NCBI GenBank assembly: GCA_945870175.1
Contig: CAMBRJ010000014.1
Coordinates: forward strand, 1-17,963
Source: Gemmatimonas phototrophica
GTDB taxonomy: Bacteria > Gemmatimonadota > Gemmatimonadetes > Gemmatimonadales > Gemmatimonadaceae
Reading direction: 5' to 3'
Length of the DNA: 17,963 nt
This document shows, piece after piece, positions 6,758-14,286 of this stretch; the stretch's first letter is position 1; every line of letters starts with the position of its first letter. Both the position numbers and the translations under genes were made by a program. The notes under the pieces were generated by a model that searched no databases, was not told where the DNA came from, and was given only the letters and a program-made list of their open reading frames with translations.

Positions 6758-9508
6758 TCACTTGTTGGCGTCGAGCAGTTTTTTCCGCTCCAGCCAGCTC
6801 TGCCCGTCGGTGATCCACGACGCCGCCGGTTCGCCCTTCAGGTAGTGGGCAAACCACTGGAGAATGCGACGCTCGTAGTCCACCGCATTTTCCTTCTTGC
6901 CCAGGCCGTGCCCTTCACCGGGGTACAACAGCATCACCGCGTTCTTGCCGGCCCGACGCGCGTAGTTGTAGAGCTCCACGCCCTGACGCATGTCCACGGT
7001 GGGATCTTCGCCACCGATTTCGATCAGCAGCGACTTGGCGCGCATCTCGTGAATTTTCATGATCGGCGAGTTGCGCGTCATCGCGGCCACGTCTTCCCAT
7101 GGCGCCACCTGCATGCGGAACTGCCCCGTTTCCCAGTGATCGAACTCGGGCACGGAGCTCCAGTGCATCTGTCCCGCGAAGCTCACCATGTCGGAAATGC
7201 CGGCGCCCATCACGGCGGTCGCGAACAGGGAACTGTGCGTGGCCAGGAACGCCGCCTCGTAGCCACCCTGCGAATGGCCGGCGTGCCCCACCCGCGCCGG
7301 ATCCACCAGCCCGCGCGCCAGCACGCTCCGCACCGCTGGCTCGACGGCGTGCAGTACCGAAATGCCAGGCTCGCGTGGACGGAACACGATGTCGGGCATG
7401 AGCACGAAGTAGCCCTGCTGCGTGAACACGTTCGCGTTGTAATAGTCGTTCTCGCGCGGCACGATATAGCGATGCAGCCCCTGCGTGAGCAACTCGTACG
7501 TGTACACGATCATCGGATACTGCTTGCCGGGCACATAGTTGGCCGGGTAGTACAGAATCGCCTGCAAGGGCTTGCCGATGCTGCTGGTGAAGTTCATCAG
7601 CTCGGCCTTGCCCCACGCGACATCGCGCTGAAACGTGTTCGTGCTCGACATCGCCTTGGCATCGGCGAGATCGCTCGTCGCCACATACACGTTGGGCGAT
7701 TCGTCGAAGCGCTGACGCGTGTACAGGTACGTGTCGCTGCTATCGGCCTTCGCCAGCGCCGCGTACTGCGCATCGCCGATGGTCAGCGTCGTCACCGTGC
7801 CGTTGGCGAGCCGCGCGTAACCGCTCTTCTTGCTGCGCTTGCCGTACAGCGACAGATACACCGGCTTCGAGAGGTCCACCGCCCGCTCGGCCGCCGTGCC
7901 GCCGAATCCGGCGAACACGACCACACGATGTTCGAGGCCCTCGCGTGCCCCGTTGGTGAGCGCGCGACCACCCGAGCCGTCGAGGGCCAGCGCCCACACG
8001 TCGTAGGCGCCATTCACGAGCAGCGTGTTGCCATCCTTCGACCACATCGGCGTGCCGATCGGGGGCAACACATCCATGGGGTGATCGTCTTCGCGATCCA
8101 CGAAGTCCACGCGACCCGCGGCCAGACGCGCCGTCAGATTGGTGCGCGCGCCGCTGGCGATGTCCACCGTCCAATAGTCACGCCCGTCAAACCACGCATG
8201 GCGCCGACCCGTGGGATCACCGCCAAACGAATAGCGGATCTTCGTGAGCAGCTTCGTGCGCGCGCCCGTCGCCAGATCGATCGTGTAGATATCCAGGTCG
8301 CGGCGGCCAAACATCTGCCCGAACGGATACGGCGTGCGGTCGGTCTCCGTCGCAAAGCGATCACCATCCAGCACGGTGGCTTGCTCGGCCACGTTCGTGC
8401 TCAACGCGTTCACACGCGACGCCTCGAGTGACCAGCTCGCGAGCAGGGTGCTTCGCAGGTCGCGCTGCTCACTCGAACGCTGCTCGGGAATCACATGCAC
8501 GTCTTTAGGATGCCAGATCTCGACGTCCGACACTTTTTCGTCGCTCTTCTTCGGCAACTGGGCCACCGGCTCACGCTGGCGTAGTCCCACGTAGAGCGTG
8601 CGACCGTCCTTCGACCACGACGGCCGACGATAGTCGGCGATACGGAATCCCGCCGGCACCGATGGCGCGATCGTGGCATCAAGCGTCCGCGGCGCCGATG
8701 CGCCGGTCCCGCCAGCATCGCGCCACGCCAGAATCGTGTGCGCCGTGTCGGCAAACTCCTTGGCCGCGACCGAACGCAGGGCGGCCAGATCACTGCTGTT
8801 CGCGCGCCACGCGATGCCGCGATACACCGACGCCGACGCGTCGAGCACCTGAACGGCACCGAGGCGGCCGTCGTAAAGCTGCAGTGCATTGCCCGCGCTA
8901 CCGTTGGCGCCGCCGTCCACCGTGATCGCGAACGCCAGTTTGGCGCCGCTGCCCGACCACGCCTGCTCGGTCACGTTGTTGAGCACGAGCCGTGTGCCGG
9001 TGGTCAGCGACAACACCATCACGTCCGCGCTCTTCTTCCCTTCAGCCGGAGACTTGGTGACCGACAGGAACTGCCCGTCGGCACTGAACGCAAATCCACT
9101 GGCGTCGGCTATGCTGATCGAATCACCGGTCGCGAGGTTGCGCGCACCAAACGCCGTACGCACCGGCTTCTTGTCCTTTAGGAGACGGTCGCGCTCCTTC
9201 GGCGCCACACCGACCAGATACGCCACCCACTGCGACGTCGACGCGAACTGCGGCTGCACACCGTAGGGAATGGCGAGCGTGGTGTCGCGCAGGCCGCCAC
9301 GCAGGCGCAGCTCGTTCTCCTCGTTCACCCGGTTCACGCCGTACGCCAGCCAGCGGCCGTTCGGCGCGAGGCGCGCGGCGGTCAGCGACTCCCAGCGGCC
9401 ATAGTCCTGCGGCGTGAGCGTCGGCTTGCCTTGCGCCATCGACGGAAGGGCGAAGCCGGTGGACAGGAGCAGGGCGGCGAACCGCGGCACGGCGAACCGA
9501 ATCTTCAT
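6758..9508 (-). CDS. Exported S9 family prolyl-oligopeptidase-type peptidase
   Basis: A 916-residue serine peptidase of clan SC, family S9. Residues 1-25 form a signal peptide (positive MKIRFAVPR, hydrophobic core, cut after SMA), so it acts in the periplasm or outside. Roughly residues 30-620 are WD/beta-propeller-like repeats with many Asp-Gly and Trp turns, the gate domain of the family. The C-terminal catalytic domain has the elbow GHSQGG (Ser746), the acid in GGEDPTVD (Asp835) and the base in GEGHGLG (His867). The triad is complete and in family order. It is longer than classic prolyl oligopeptidase (about 700), as usual for exported acylaminoacyl-peptidase-like members. AGGA at 9516-9519 (complement), 7 nt before the ATG, is a good ribosome site. 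It leads a unit with the GntP permease. Likely role: breakdown of peptides outside the cytoplasm. Cleavage preference unknown. Confidence 0.92.
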   Translation of the reverse strand: MKIRFAVPRFAALLLSTGFALPSMAQGKPTLTPQDYGRWESLTAARLAPNGRWLAYGVNRVNEENELRLRGGLRDTTLAIPYGVQPQFASTSQWVAYLVGVAPKERDRLLKDKKPVRTAFGARNLATGDSISIADASGFAFSADGQFLSVTKSPAEGKKSADVMVLSLTTGTRLVLNNVTEQAWSGSGAKLAFAITVDGGANGSAGNALQLYDGRLGAVQVLDASASVYRGIAWRANSSDLAALRSVAAKEFADTAHTILAWRDAGGTGASAPRTLDATIAPSVPAGFRIADYRRPSWSKDGRTLYVGLRQREPVAQLPKKSDEKVSDVEIWHPKDVHVIPEQRSSEQRDLRSTLLASWSLEASRVNALSTNVAEQATVLDGDRFATETDRTPYPFGQMFGRRDLDIYTIDLATGARTKLLTKIRYSFGGDPTGRRHAWFDGRDYWTVDIASGARTNLTARLAAGRVDFVDREDDHPMDVLPPIGTPMWSKDGNTLLVNGAYDVWALALDGSGGRALTNGAREGLEHRVVVFAGFGGTAAERAVDLSKPVYLSLYGKRSKKSGYARLANGTVTTLTIGDAQYAALAKADSSDTYLYTRQRFDESPNVYVATSDLADAKAMSSTNTFQRDVAWGKAELMNFTSSIGKPLQAILYYPANYVPGKQYPMIVYTYELLTQGLHRYIVPRENDYYNANVFTQQGYFVLMPDIVFRPREPGISVLHAVEPAVRSVLARGLVDPARVGHAGHSQGGYEAAFLATHSSLFATAVMGAGISDMVSFAGQMHWSSVPEFDHWETGQFRMQVAPWEDVAAMTRNSPIMKIHEMRAKSLLIEIGGEDPTVDMRQGVELYNYARRAGKNAVMLLYPGEGHGLGKKENAVDYERRILQWFAHYLKGEPAASWITDGQSWLERKKLLDANK

Positions 9509-9549
9509 GGGGAGGTCCTGAGGAGCGAGGCGATCACGCGAATCGCCCG

Positions 9550-9578
9550 ATCCTACGCCGACAGCGGAACGCCCACAA
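9550..9578 (-). promoter_or_regulatory. Candidate sigma-70-type promoter for the S9 peptidase
   Basis: On the complement, TTGTGG (9578-9573) and TAGGAT (9555-9550) are separated by 17 nt, which would start transcription about 35 nt before the peptidase ATG. The -10 box matches the consensus at four of six positions and the -35 only at TTG, so this is a modest candidate. Confidence 0.35.
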
Positions 9579-9663
9579 TGGTTCCAGTCGTTGACGTTTG
9601 GATCGCGCGATTGGACTGACGGTCCGAACCCACATTACAACGGCCTGAACCCTATTCATTCGC

Positions 9664-9692
9664 TTGACACCGCCGGCTCTGCTTCAAATACT
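9664..9692 (+). promoter_or_regulatory. Candidate promoter for the BLUF photoreceptor gene
   Basis: A perfect TTGACA (9664-9669), a 17-nt spacer and AATACT (9687-9692, four of six matches) form a good sigma-70-type promoter pointing at the BLUF gene. Transcription would begin near 9699, leaving a leader of about 88 nt. An inverted repeat GCTTCA (9681-9686) / TGAAGC (9702-9707) with a 15-nt gap straddles the -10 box and start site, where a repressor could act. Confidence 0.5.
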
Positions 9693-9773
9693 TCCACGAT
9701 CTGAAGCGCCGTGCGTTTGCGATTGAGTGTGCCTCCCTCCTGCACACTCCCGCCGGCCCTCCTTCGTGGCAAC

Positions 9774-9777
9774 GGAG
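9774..9777 (+). promoter_or_regulatory. Ribosome binding site deciding the BLUF protein start
   Basis: GGAG at 9774-9777 lies 9 nt before the ATG at 9787. Neither the in-frame GTG at 9727 nor the ATG at 9859 has a comparably placed site. The GTG would also add residues unlike any BLUF N-terminus. Confidence 0.5.
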
Positions 9778-9786
9778 CAGCGCGGT

Positions 9787-10851
9787 ATGGTCTGGAACAC
9801 AATGTCGGGCTTTGGGAATGCCGAGCGCGGAAACAACCCCTCCCCTCAGCGTCCGCTGATGACGCTGACCTACCGGAGTCGTGCGACCTCCCCGCTCTCC
9901 GAAACGCAACTCGGCGATCTGCAGCACGCCGCCGCCATCCGGAATAGCCGCGAAGGGATCACGGGCCTCATGGTTTACAACGACGATCGCTTTTTCCAAT
10001 GGCTCGAGGGACCGCCCGCCAGCATCGCGCGCGTGTGGTCGTCCATCAGTCGCGACCAACGACACGCGGATATCGAAGCCCTCTCCGTGCACTCGGCGCC
10101 CACGCGGTTGTTTGGGAAGTGGCATCTCAGGCTCTCCACTGGCCCGGCTGACGCGGTGCTGGGTGGGGTCCATGCCGAGAATGCGGCTGCGACCAACGTG
10201 GCCGCGGAGCGACTCGCGGCGCTTGCCATCGCCGCCGAGCCGAATGACGCCCGCGTGCTCCTCCATGCGGCCTATGCCGACTTCCAGTCGATGTCCGCCG
10301 TGACCGAGTTGCTGATCGAGCCCGCGGCGCGACGGCTCGGCGATCTGTGGGCCGATGACGATTGCGGTGAGTACGAAGTGACGCTCGGACTCTGTCGCTT
10401 GCAGACCTTCCTGCGGGAGATCGCCGTCGACAACGTGCAACAGCAACACGCCCATCCGCTGGTCGTGCTCGTCGCTCCACTGCCCGGTGAGATTCACATG
10501 CTCGGCGCGTCACTCGACGCCGAGGCGCTCTGGCAGGCCGGACACGAAACCCGCATCCGCTTTCCCTCCACCGAGCAGGCACTCAAGCAGATTGTCGCGA
10601 CCGATTGGTTCGACGCCATCGATCTGTCACTCAGCCCGGCGTTCACCCGCGAGCATCGCGCGGATCAGATGACGCACATCATCGACGCGGTGCGCCGGGC
10701 CTCGATGAACCCGTCCCTGGTGGTGATCGCGGGCGGGCGGGCGTTTTATGACCGCCGACTGTCCGGTGCGACCGTACACGCCGATGCCACCTCGACCTCG
10801 GCCGCGCACCTACCCGACGATCTCGCCCGCGCGCGCCGCGCGCACGTGTAG
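9787..10851 (+). CDS. AppA-like BLUF photoreceptor with B12/heme-binding (SCHIC-like) domain
   Basis: A 354-residue two-domain sensor. Residues 25-116 are a BLUF domain, which binds FAD and responds to blue light. The four residues that shape the flavin photocycle in Rhodobacter AppA (Y21, N45, Q63, W104) are present as Y29, N53, Q71 and W112, at exactly the same spacing, in LTYRS, IRNSREGITG, RFFQWLEG and FGKWHLRLS. Residues about 155-335 resemble the cobalamin-binding-like (SCHIC) domain of AppA, PpaA and AerR: LIEPAARRLGDLWADDDCGEYEVTLGLCRLQ is the helical cap, then VVLVAPLPGEIHMLGASLDAEAL with His237, a plausible cobalt or heme iron ligand, and VVIAGGRAF. AppA's C-terminal Cys-rich part is absent. 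In purple bacteria such proteins relieve PpsR repression; no PpsR or pigment gene is seen here. No trans-membrane segment, so a soluble cytoplasmic regulator. The partner is unknown. Confidence 0.9.
   Translation: MVWNTMSGFGNAERGNNPSPQRPLMTLTYRSRATSPLSETQLGDLQHAAAIRNSREGITGLMVYNDDRFFQWLEGPPASIARVWSSISRDQRHADIEALSVHSAPTRLFGKWHLRLSTGPADAVLGGVHAENAAATNVAAERLAALAIAAEPNDARVLLHAAYADFQSMSAVTELLIEPAARRLGDLWADDDCGEYEVTLGLCRLQTFLREIAVDNVQQQHAHPLVVLVAPLPGEIHMLGASLDAEALWQAGHETRIRFPSTEQALKQIVATDWFDAIDLSLSPAFTREHRADQMTHIIDAVRRASMNPSLVVIAGGRAFYDRRLSGATVHADATSTSAAHLPDDLARARRAHV
10829..10843. other. GCGCGC hairpin at the BLUF 3' end
   Basis: A 6-bp perfect stem GCGCGC with a GCC loop lies in the last codons of the BLUF gene, just before the convergent gene end. 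A weak T-rich patch (10853-10857) follows after nine bases. It may help end transcription, but it also codes for an Ala/Arg tail and may be compositional. Confidence 0.2.
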
Positions 10852-10856
10852 CTGTT

Positions 10857-11666
10857 TCACCGTCGCGTGATCAACGCGGCATCGCGCTCCTGTCGCTCCT
10901 GTCGCAGCATCGTATTCGCGTCGATCATCGTCTCCACCTGCAGCAATCGTCGCGACTCCTTGCCGATCCACACCACCGATTCGCGCTTCGGCGCCAACGT
11001 GAAGATCACCACGTGCGCCTCTTCACCGAGCACGGTGGCGCTGCCGGTGACGTCGATGCGATACTCGCGCAGTCCGCTATCCGTGTCATACACACGAAAG
11101 CGCGCTGCATAGCCTTTCTCGAGCGGCAACGAGCGCACGATCAGATCCCAGTTCCCCGAATCGAACGGCGCAATCGCCAGCGTGGTATCGATCGGCAGTG
11201 ACGGCACATCGATCGGACCGATCGATCCCTTCACGCGCTTGCCGTTGAACTCCAGCGAGATCAGCCGCGACGGCGACACGTTGCGATGACGACGCGGCGC
11301 CAACGTGCGCGCGTCCGTCACGGTGGAGTCGATCAGCGGCGCGCGTCCCGGCGACACCGTGAGCACGCGATGAATCACCGGCACGTCGCCGCGCATCTCG
11401 AGCCTCACCACATCGATCGCCGTTCCAATCGTCTGCTGCTGCGCCCCGCGATAGGCAACAAGCGAATACTGCACCGAATCCGCCGCGATGCGGCTACCGC
11501 GCAACGTGGTGTCACCCGGCGCGATCAAGACGGCCTGAACCGTCGGTGACGACGCGGCGGGCGCCTGCTGCGCGCCAAGTGGCCCACGCATCGCCGCCAA
11601 GAACAGCGCTAACGCGAAGCCAGCCGCACGACAAGCTGTTAAACGAGGCATCTCGAAAGCTAGCAT
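10857..11666 (-). CDS. Secreted hypothetical protein (possibly DUF3108-like)
   Basis: A 269-residue protein I do not recognise with certainty. It starts with a signal peptide: MLAFEMPRLTACRAAG, a hydrophobic core ALALFLAAM, and a likely cut after PLGA near residue 32. The mature part is beta-rich with alternating polar and hydrophobic strands, and ends VVWIGKESRRLLQVETMI plus a charged tail. This recalls periplasmic DUF3108-type proteins, in which a cleaved or modified substrate is described only vaguely, but the match is loose. The start at 11666 was chosen because AGGGGG sits 5 nt upstream on the complement and gives a normal signal peptide. An in-frame start at 11765 would bury the signal peptide 33 residues in. 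It follows ahcY by 137 nt on the same strand and ends 5 nt from the convergent BLUF gene. Function unknown. Confidence 0.7.
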   Translation of the reverse strand: MLAFEMPRLTACRAAGFALALFLAAMRGPLGAQQAPAASSPTVQAVLIAPGDTTLRGSRIAADSVQYSLVAYRGAQQQTIGTAIDVVRLEMRGDVPVIHRVLTVSPGRAPLIDSTVTDARTLAPRRHRNVSPSRLISLEFNGKRVKGSIGPIDVPSLPIDTTLAIAPFDSGNWDLIVRSLPLEKGYAARFRVYDTDSGLREYRIDVTGSATVLGEEAHVVIFTLAPKRESVVWIGKESRRLLQVETMIDANTMLRQERQERDAALITRR

Positions 11667-11803
11667 CGACGCCCCCTGCGGAACATCCGGTGACCTCGAC
11701 GCAAACGGCGCCACCTCACAAGAGGCAACGCCGCTTCCGCCCGACTCACACACGTTCGCACCCAATAGCTTCCCGTGCCGTTCACACGGTGCCCACCGCG
11801 GTC
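11667..11803. other. 137-nt gap between ahcY and the secreted hypothetical
   Basis: No gene, tRNA or clear terminator is visible. A short CCGTG/CACGG repeat (about 11774-11788) is too weak and lacks a T-run. The AGGGGG ribosome site for the downstream gene lies at the left end (complement). Confidence 0.4.
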
Positions 11804-13294
11804 CTAGTAGCGGTAATGATCCGACTTGAACGGACCCATCGGATTCACGCCGAGGTACGCCGCCTGCTCCGTGTTCAGCGTCGTCAGCTTCACGCCGAGC
11901 TTGTCGAGGTGCAAACGCGCCACCTTTTCGTCGAGATGCTTCGGCAGCACGAATACGGTCTTCCCGTACTTCTCGGCGTTGGCGTGCAGTTCGAGCTGTG
12001 CCAGCACCTGGTTGGTGAAGCTCGCCGACATCACGAAGCTCGGGTGACCCGTCGCGCAGCCAAGGTTCATCAAGCGGCCTTCGGCCAGGATCAGAATCGA
12101 GCGACCGTTCGGCAGCACGAACTCGTCGTACTGCGGTTTGATGTTGATGCGCTTCATCCCTTCCACTTTCTTGAGACCGGCCATGTCGATCTCGTTGTCG
12201 AAGTGGCCGATGTTCGCCACGATCGCCTTGTCCTTCATGCGACTCATGTGCTCGACGGTGATGACGTTCTTGTTGCCCGTGGCCGAGATGAAGATGTCGG
12301 CCGTGTCCACGACGTCTTCGAGCGTCGTCACCTGATACCCTTCGAGCGCCGCCTGCAACGCGCAGATCGGATCGATCTCGGTGATGATCACGCGCGCGCC
12401 CTGTCCCTTGAGCGCCTGTGCACAGCCCTTGCCCACGTCACCGTAGCCCATCACGACCGCGATCTTGCCCGCCAGCATGACGTCGGTGGCGCGATTGAGT
12501 CCGTCCACGATGCTGTGGCGGCAGCCGTACAGGTTGTCGAACTTCGACTTGGTCACGGCATCGTTCACGTTGATGGCCGGGAAGGCCAGCGTGCCGGCGC
12601 GCTCCATCTCGTACAAGCGATGGACGCCCGTCGTCGTCTCTTCGCTCACGCCACGGATGCCGGCCAGCACCTTCGTCCAACGGCCCGGGTTCTTCGCCTG
12701 CTCGGCACGCAGCAGGTCGAGAATCACGCCCCACTCTTCCGGCTCGTTGTCGCTGTCGAAGCCCGGGATCACGCCGCTCTTCTCGTACTCGGTGCCCTTG
12801 TGCACGAGCAGCGTGGCGTCGCCACCATCATCGAGCAGCAGGTTCGGGCCCGTGCCGTCGCTCCACATCAGCGCCTGCTCGGTGCACCACCAGTACTCCT
12901 CGAGCGTCTCACCCTTCCACGCGAACACCGGCGTGCCATTCGGCGACTCCACCGTGCCGTGCGGACCGACCGCCACGGCGGCCGCGGCGTGATCCTGCGT
13001 GCTGAAGATGTTGCACGACACCCAACGCACGTCGGCGCCGAGTTCGACCAGCGTTTCGATGAGCACGGCCGTCTGCACCGTCATGTGCAACGAGCCCATG
13101 ATCTTCGCGCCCTTGAGCGGATGCTTGCCGGCAAACTCGGCGCGCAGTGCCATGAGGCCCGGCATCTCGAATTCGGCGAGACGGATTTCCTTGCGGCCCC
13201 ACTCGGCGAGCGCGAGATCACGCACGGCGAACGTGGGACGAGCGAGCGACGCCAAAGGCGCGGCGCCCTTTTCAGTGACGACGACGGTAGACAT
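11804..13294 (-). CDS. ahcY: Adenosylhomocysteinase (SAH hydrolase)
   Basis: A 496-residue cytoplasmic enzyme that splits S-adenosylhomocysteine into adenosine and homocysteine, relieving product inhibition of methyltransferases and feeding methionine recycling. Recognised from FEMPGLMALRAEF, GSLHMTVQTAVLIETL, SCNIFSTQDHAAAA, NVNDAVTKSKFDNLYGCRHS, the NAD-binding VVMGYGDVGKGCAQAL, ATGNKNVI, NIGHFDNEID and the canonical C-terminus KSDHYRY. It contains the extra segment of about 40 residues (around DATLLVHKGTEYE to GRWTKVLAGI) of the long bacterial form, which explains the length of nearly 500. Its ATG (13292-13294) directly abuts the TAA of the upstream regulator, with no bases between, so translation is probably coupled and expression should follow the regulator's promoter. 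No SAH riboswitch is apparent, and none would fit in the zero-length gap. Confidence 0.98.
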   Translation of the reverse strand: MSTVVVTEKGAAPLASLARPTFAVRDLALAEWGRKEIRLAEFEMPGLMALRAEFAGKHPLKGAKIMGSLHMTVQTAVLIETLVELGADVRWVSCNIFSTQDHAAAAVAVGPHGTVESPNGTPVFAWKGETLEEYWWCTEQALMWSDGTGPNLLLDDGGDATLLVHKGTEYEKSGVIPGFDSDNEPEEWGVILDLLRAEQAKNPGRWTKVLAGIRGVSEETTTGVHRLYEMERAGTLAFPAINVNDAVTKSKFDNLYGCRHSIVDGLNRATDVMLAGKIAVVMGYGDVGKGCAQALKGQGARVIITEIDPICALQAALEGYQVTTLEDVVDTADIFISATGNKNVITVEHMSRMKDKAIVANIGHFDNEIDMAGLKKVEGMKRINIKPQYDEFVLPNGRSILILAEGRLMNLGCATGHPSFVMSASFTNQVLAQLELHANAEKYGKTVFVLPKHLDEKVARLHLDKLGVKLTTLNTEQAAYLGVNPMGPFKSDHYRY

Positions 13295-14275
13295 TTACGG
13301 ATGCGTCCTGGGGGAAGAGTCGGAACGGGAACCCACGGCGCAGCGCGCCGTGGCGGAGAACAATGCAGGGCCGGTGGCATCGGGATCCACCGGTAACGGG
13401 ACATAGCGGACTGCAGTAAAGCCGGCGTCATGCAGCCACGCCGTGAGTTCGAGCTGATCGAAGCCAAGCCAGACGTGACCCATCTGCTCGCGATAGCGTT
13501 CCTGGGCGTGCGGGCGCATGTCAGCGATCAGCAGGCGCCCGTTGGGGCGCAACACACGCCGCACATCGCGCAACGCGCGCCGCGGATCGGCCACATGGTG
13601 CAACACCAGCATGAGGACGGCCGCATCGAGCGACGCATCGCCCAACGGCAGCGCTTCCAGCGTGCCCTCGGACAACGTTACGTTACCGCAGGCCGCCAGG
13701 CGCGACGACGCCGCCGACAACATGGCCGGCGACGCGTCGATTGCGTGCACATGCGCCACGTGCGGCGCGAGTGCGGCGGCCAGCGCGCCGGTGCCACAGC
13801 CGAGATCGCCTACCACCAACGTCTCATCCAGCAGCGCCAGCGCGGCGCTGAGGTCGGCACGCGCGCCAAACATGTCGTTGCGCAACGCATCCCATTCGGC
13901 GCTGGCGGTCGCGAAGAACGCCTGCGTGCCGGCGCGACGGGCCGCGATGACGGCGTCGATGCGCGCCGCGTCCTGCAACGACGCGGGCGTGCTCCCCAGG
14001 GCCGATCGCACGATCTCCCACAACGCGCGCATGTCGGCGTCGAGCTGCGGATTCCGGCGATACCAACGACTCGCCCCTTCGGCCCGCGAGGCGATCCAGT
14101 CTTCGTCAGCCAGAATCTTCAGGTGCCGGCTGACCGTGCTCTGCGGCAGCTGCAGCGCGGTGGCCAGTTCGCCGACGGTGAGCTCCTGTCGCTCTAATGC
14201 CGAAAGCAGCCGACACCGGGTGGCGTCGGCGAGCTCGACCATATGGTCGTGAATGGCAAGGCGTGGCGAGGTCAT
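13295..14275 (-). CDS. SahR-like ArsR-family regulator with SAM/SAH-binding methyltransferase domain
   Basis: A 326-residue fusion. Residues about 10-95 form an ArsR winged helix (LADATRCRLLSAL, TVGELATALQLPQSTVSRHLKIL, ASRAEGASRWYRR) without the Cys metal site of ArsR/SmtB sensors. Residues about 150-290 are a class-I methyltransferase fold with motif I DLGCGTG (157-163), the acidic end of strand 2 in HAIDAS, LEALPLGDASLDAAV and VLRPNGRLLIADM. ArsR proteins with this C-terminal domain next to SAH hydrolase genes are known as SahR, a repressor of the SAM cycle that answers to SAH. From architecture and context I infer the same role. The last 25 residues (after ALFSAT) are polar and probably disordered. 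The gene is first in the unit, and a 26-bp palindrome overlaps the expected promoter, consistent with autoregulation. The ATG lacks a ribosome site. Alternative: an arsenite-type or other methyltransferase, less likely here. Confidence 0.85.
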   Translation of the reverse strand: MTSPRLAIHDHMVELADATRCRLLSALERQELTVGELATALQLPQSTVSRHLKILADEDWIASRAEGASRWYRRNPQLDADMRALWEIVRSALGSTPASLQDAARIDAVIAARRAGTQAFFATASAEWDALRNDMFGARADLSAALALLDETLVVGDLGCGTGALAAALAPHVAHVHAIDASPAMLSAASSRLAACGNVTLSEGTLEALPLGDASLDAAVLMLVLHHVADPRRALRDVRRVLRPNGRLLIADMRPHAQERYREQMGHVWLGFDQLELTAWLHDAGFTAVRYVPLPVDPDATGPALFSATARCAVGSRSDSSPRTHP

Positions 14276-14280
14276 GGTTT

Positions 14281-14286
14281 GTTATA
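14281..14286 (-). promoter_or_regulatory. Candidate -10 box giving a leaderless regulator transcript
   Basis: On the complement, TATAAC (14286-14281) ends 5 nt before the regulator's ATG. Transcription would begin about at the A of the start codon. No Shine-Dalgarno-like sequence precedes the ATG, which fits a leaderless message. No convincing -35 box is seen. Confidence 0.35.

Noticed and set aside
6845..8431. Long open plus-strand frame (528 codons) inside the S9 peptidase gene
   Set aside because: Arg/His-rich translation with no fold signature, antisense to a peptidase with a complete catalytic triad.
9652..10497. Minus-strand frame of 281 codons opposite the BLUF gene
   Set aside because: The plus frame has conserved BLUF photochemical residues and a ribosome site; the minus frame has no domain.
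9787..11666. Photosynthesis gene cluster suggested by the AppA-like gene
   Set aside because: No bch, puf, puh, crt, ppsR or aerR gene is found in this window; only the sensor is.
13270..13320. SAH riboswitch before ahcY
   Set aside because: There is no untranslated space, because the regulator's stop abuts the ahcY start. Control by the SahR-like protein is more likely.
11546..13396. Long open plus-strand frame (616 codons) opposite ahcY
   Set aside because: Antisense to a nearly invariant enzyme; composition (Arg, His, Val) is that of a shadow frame.
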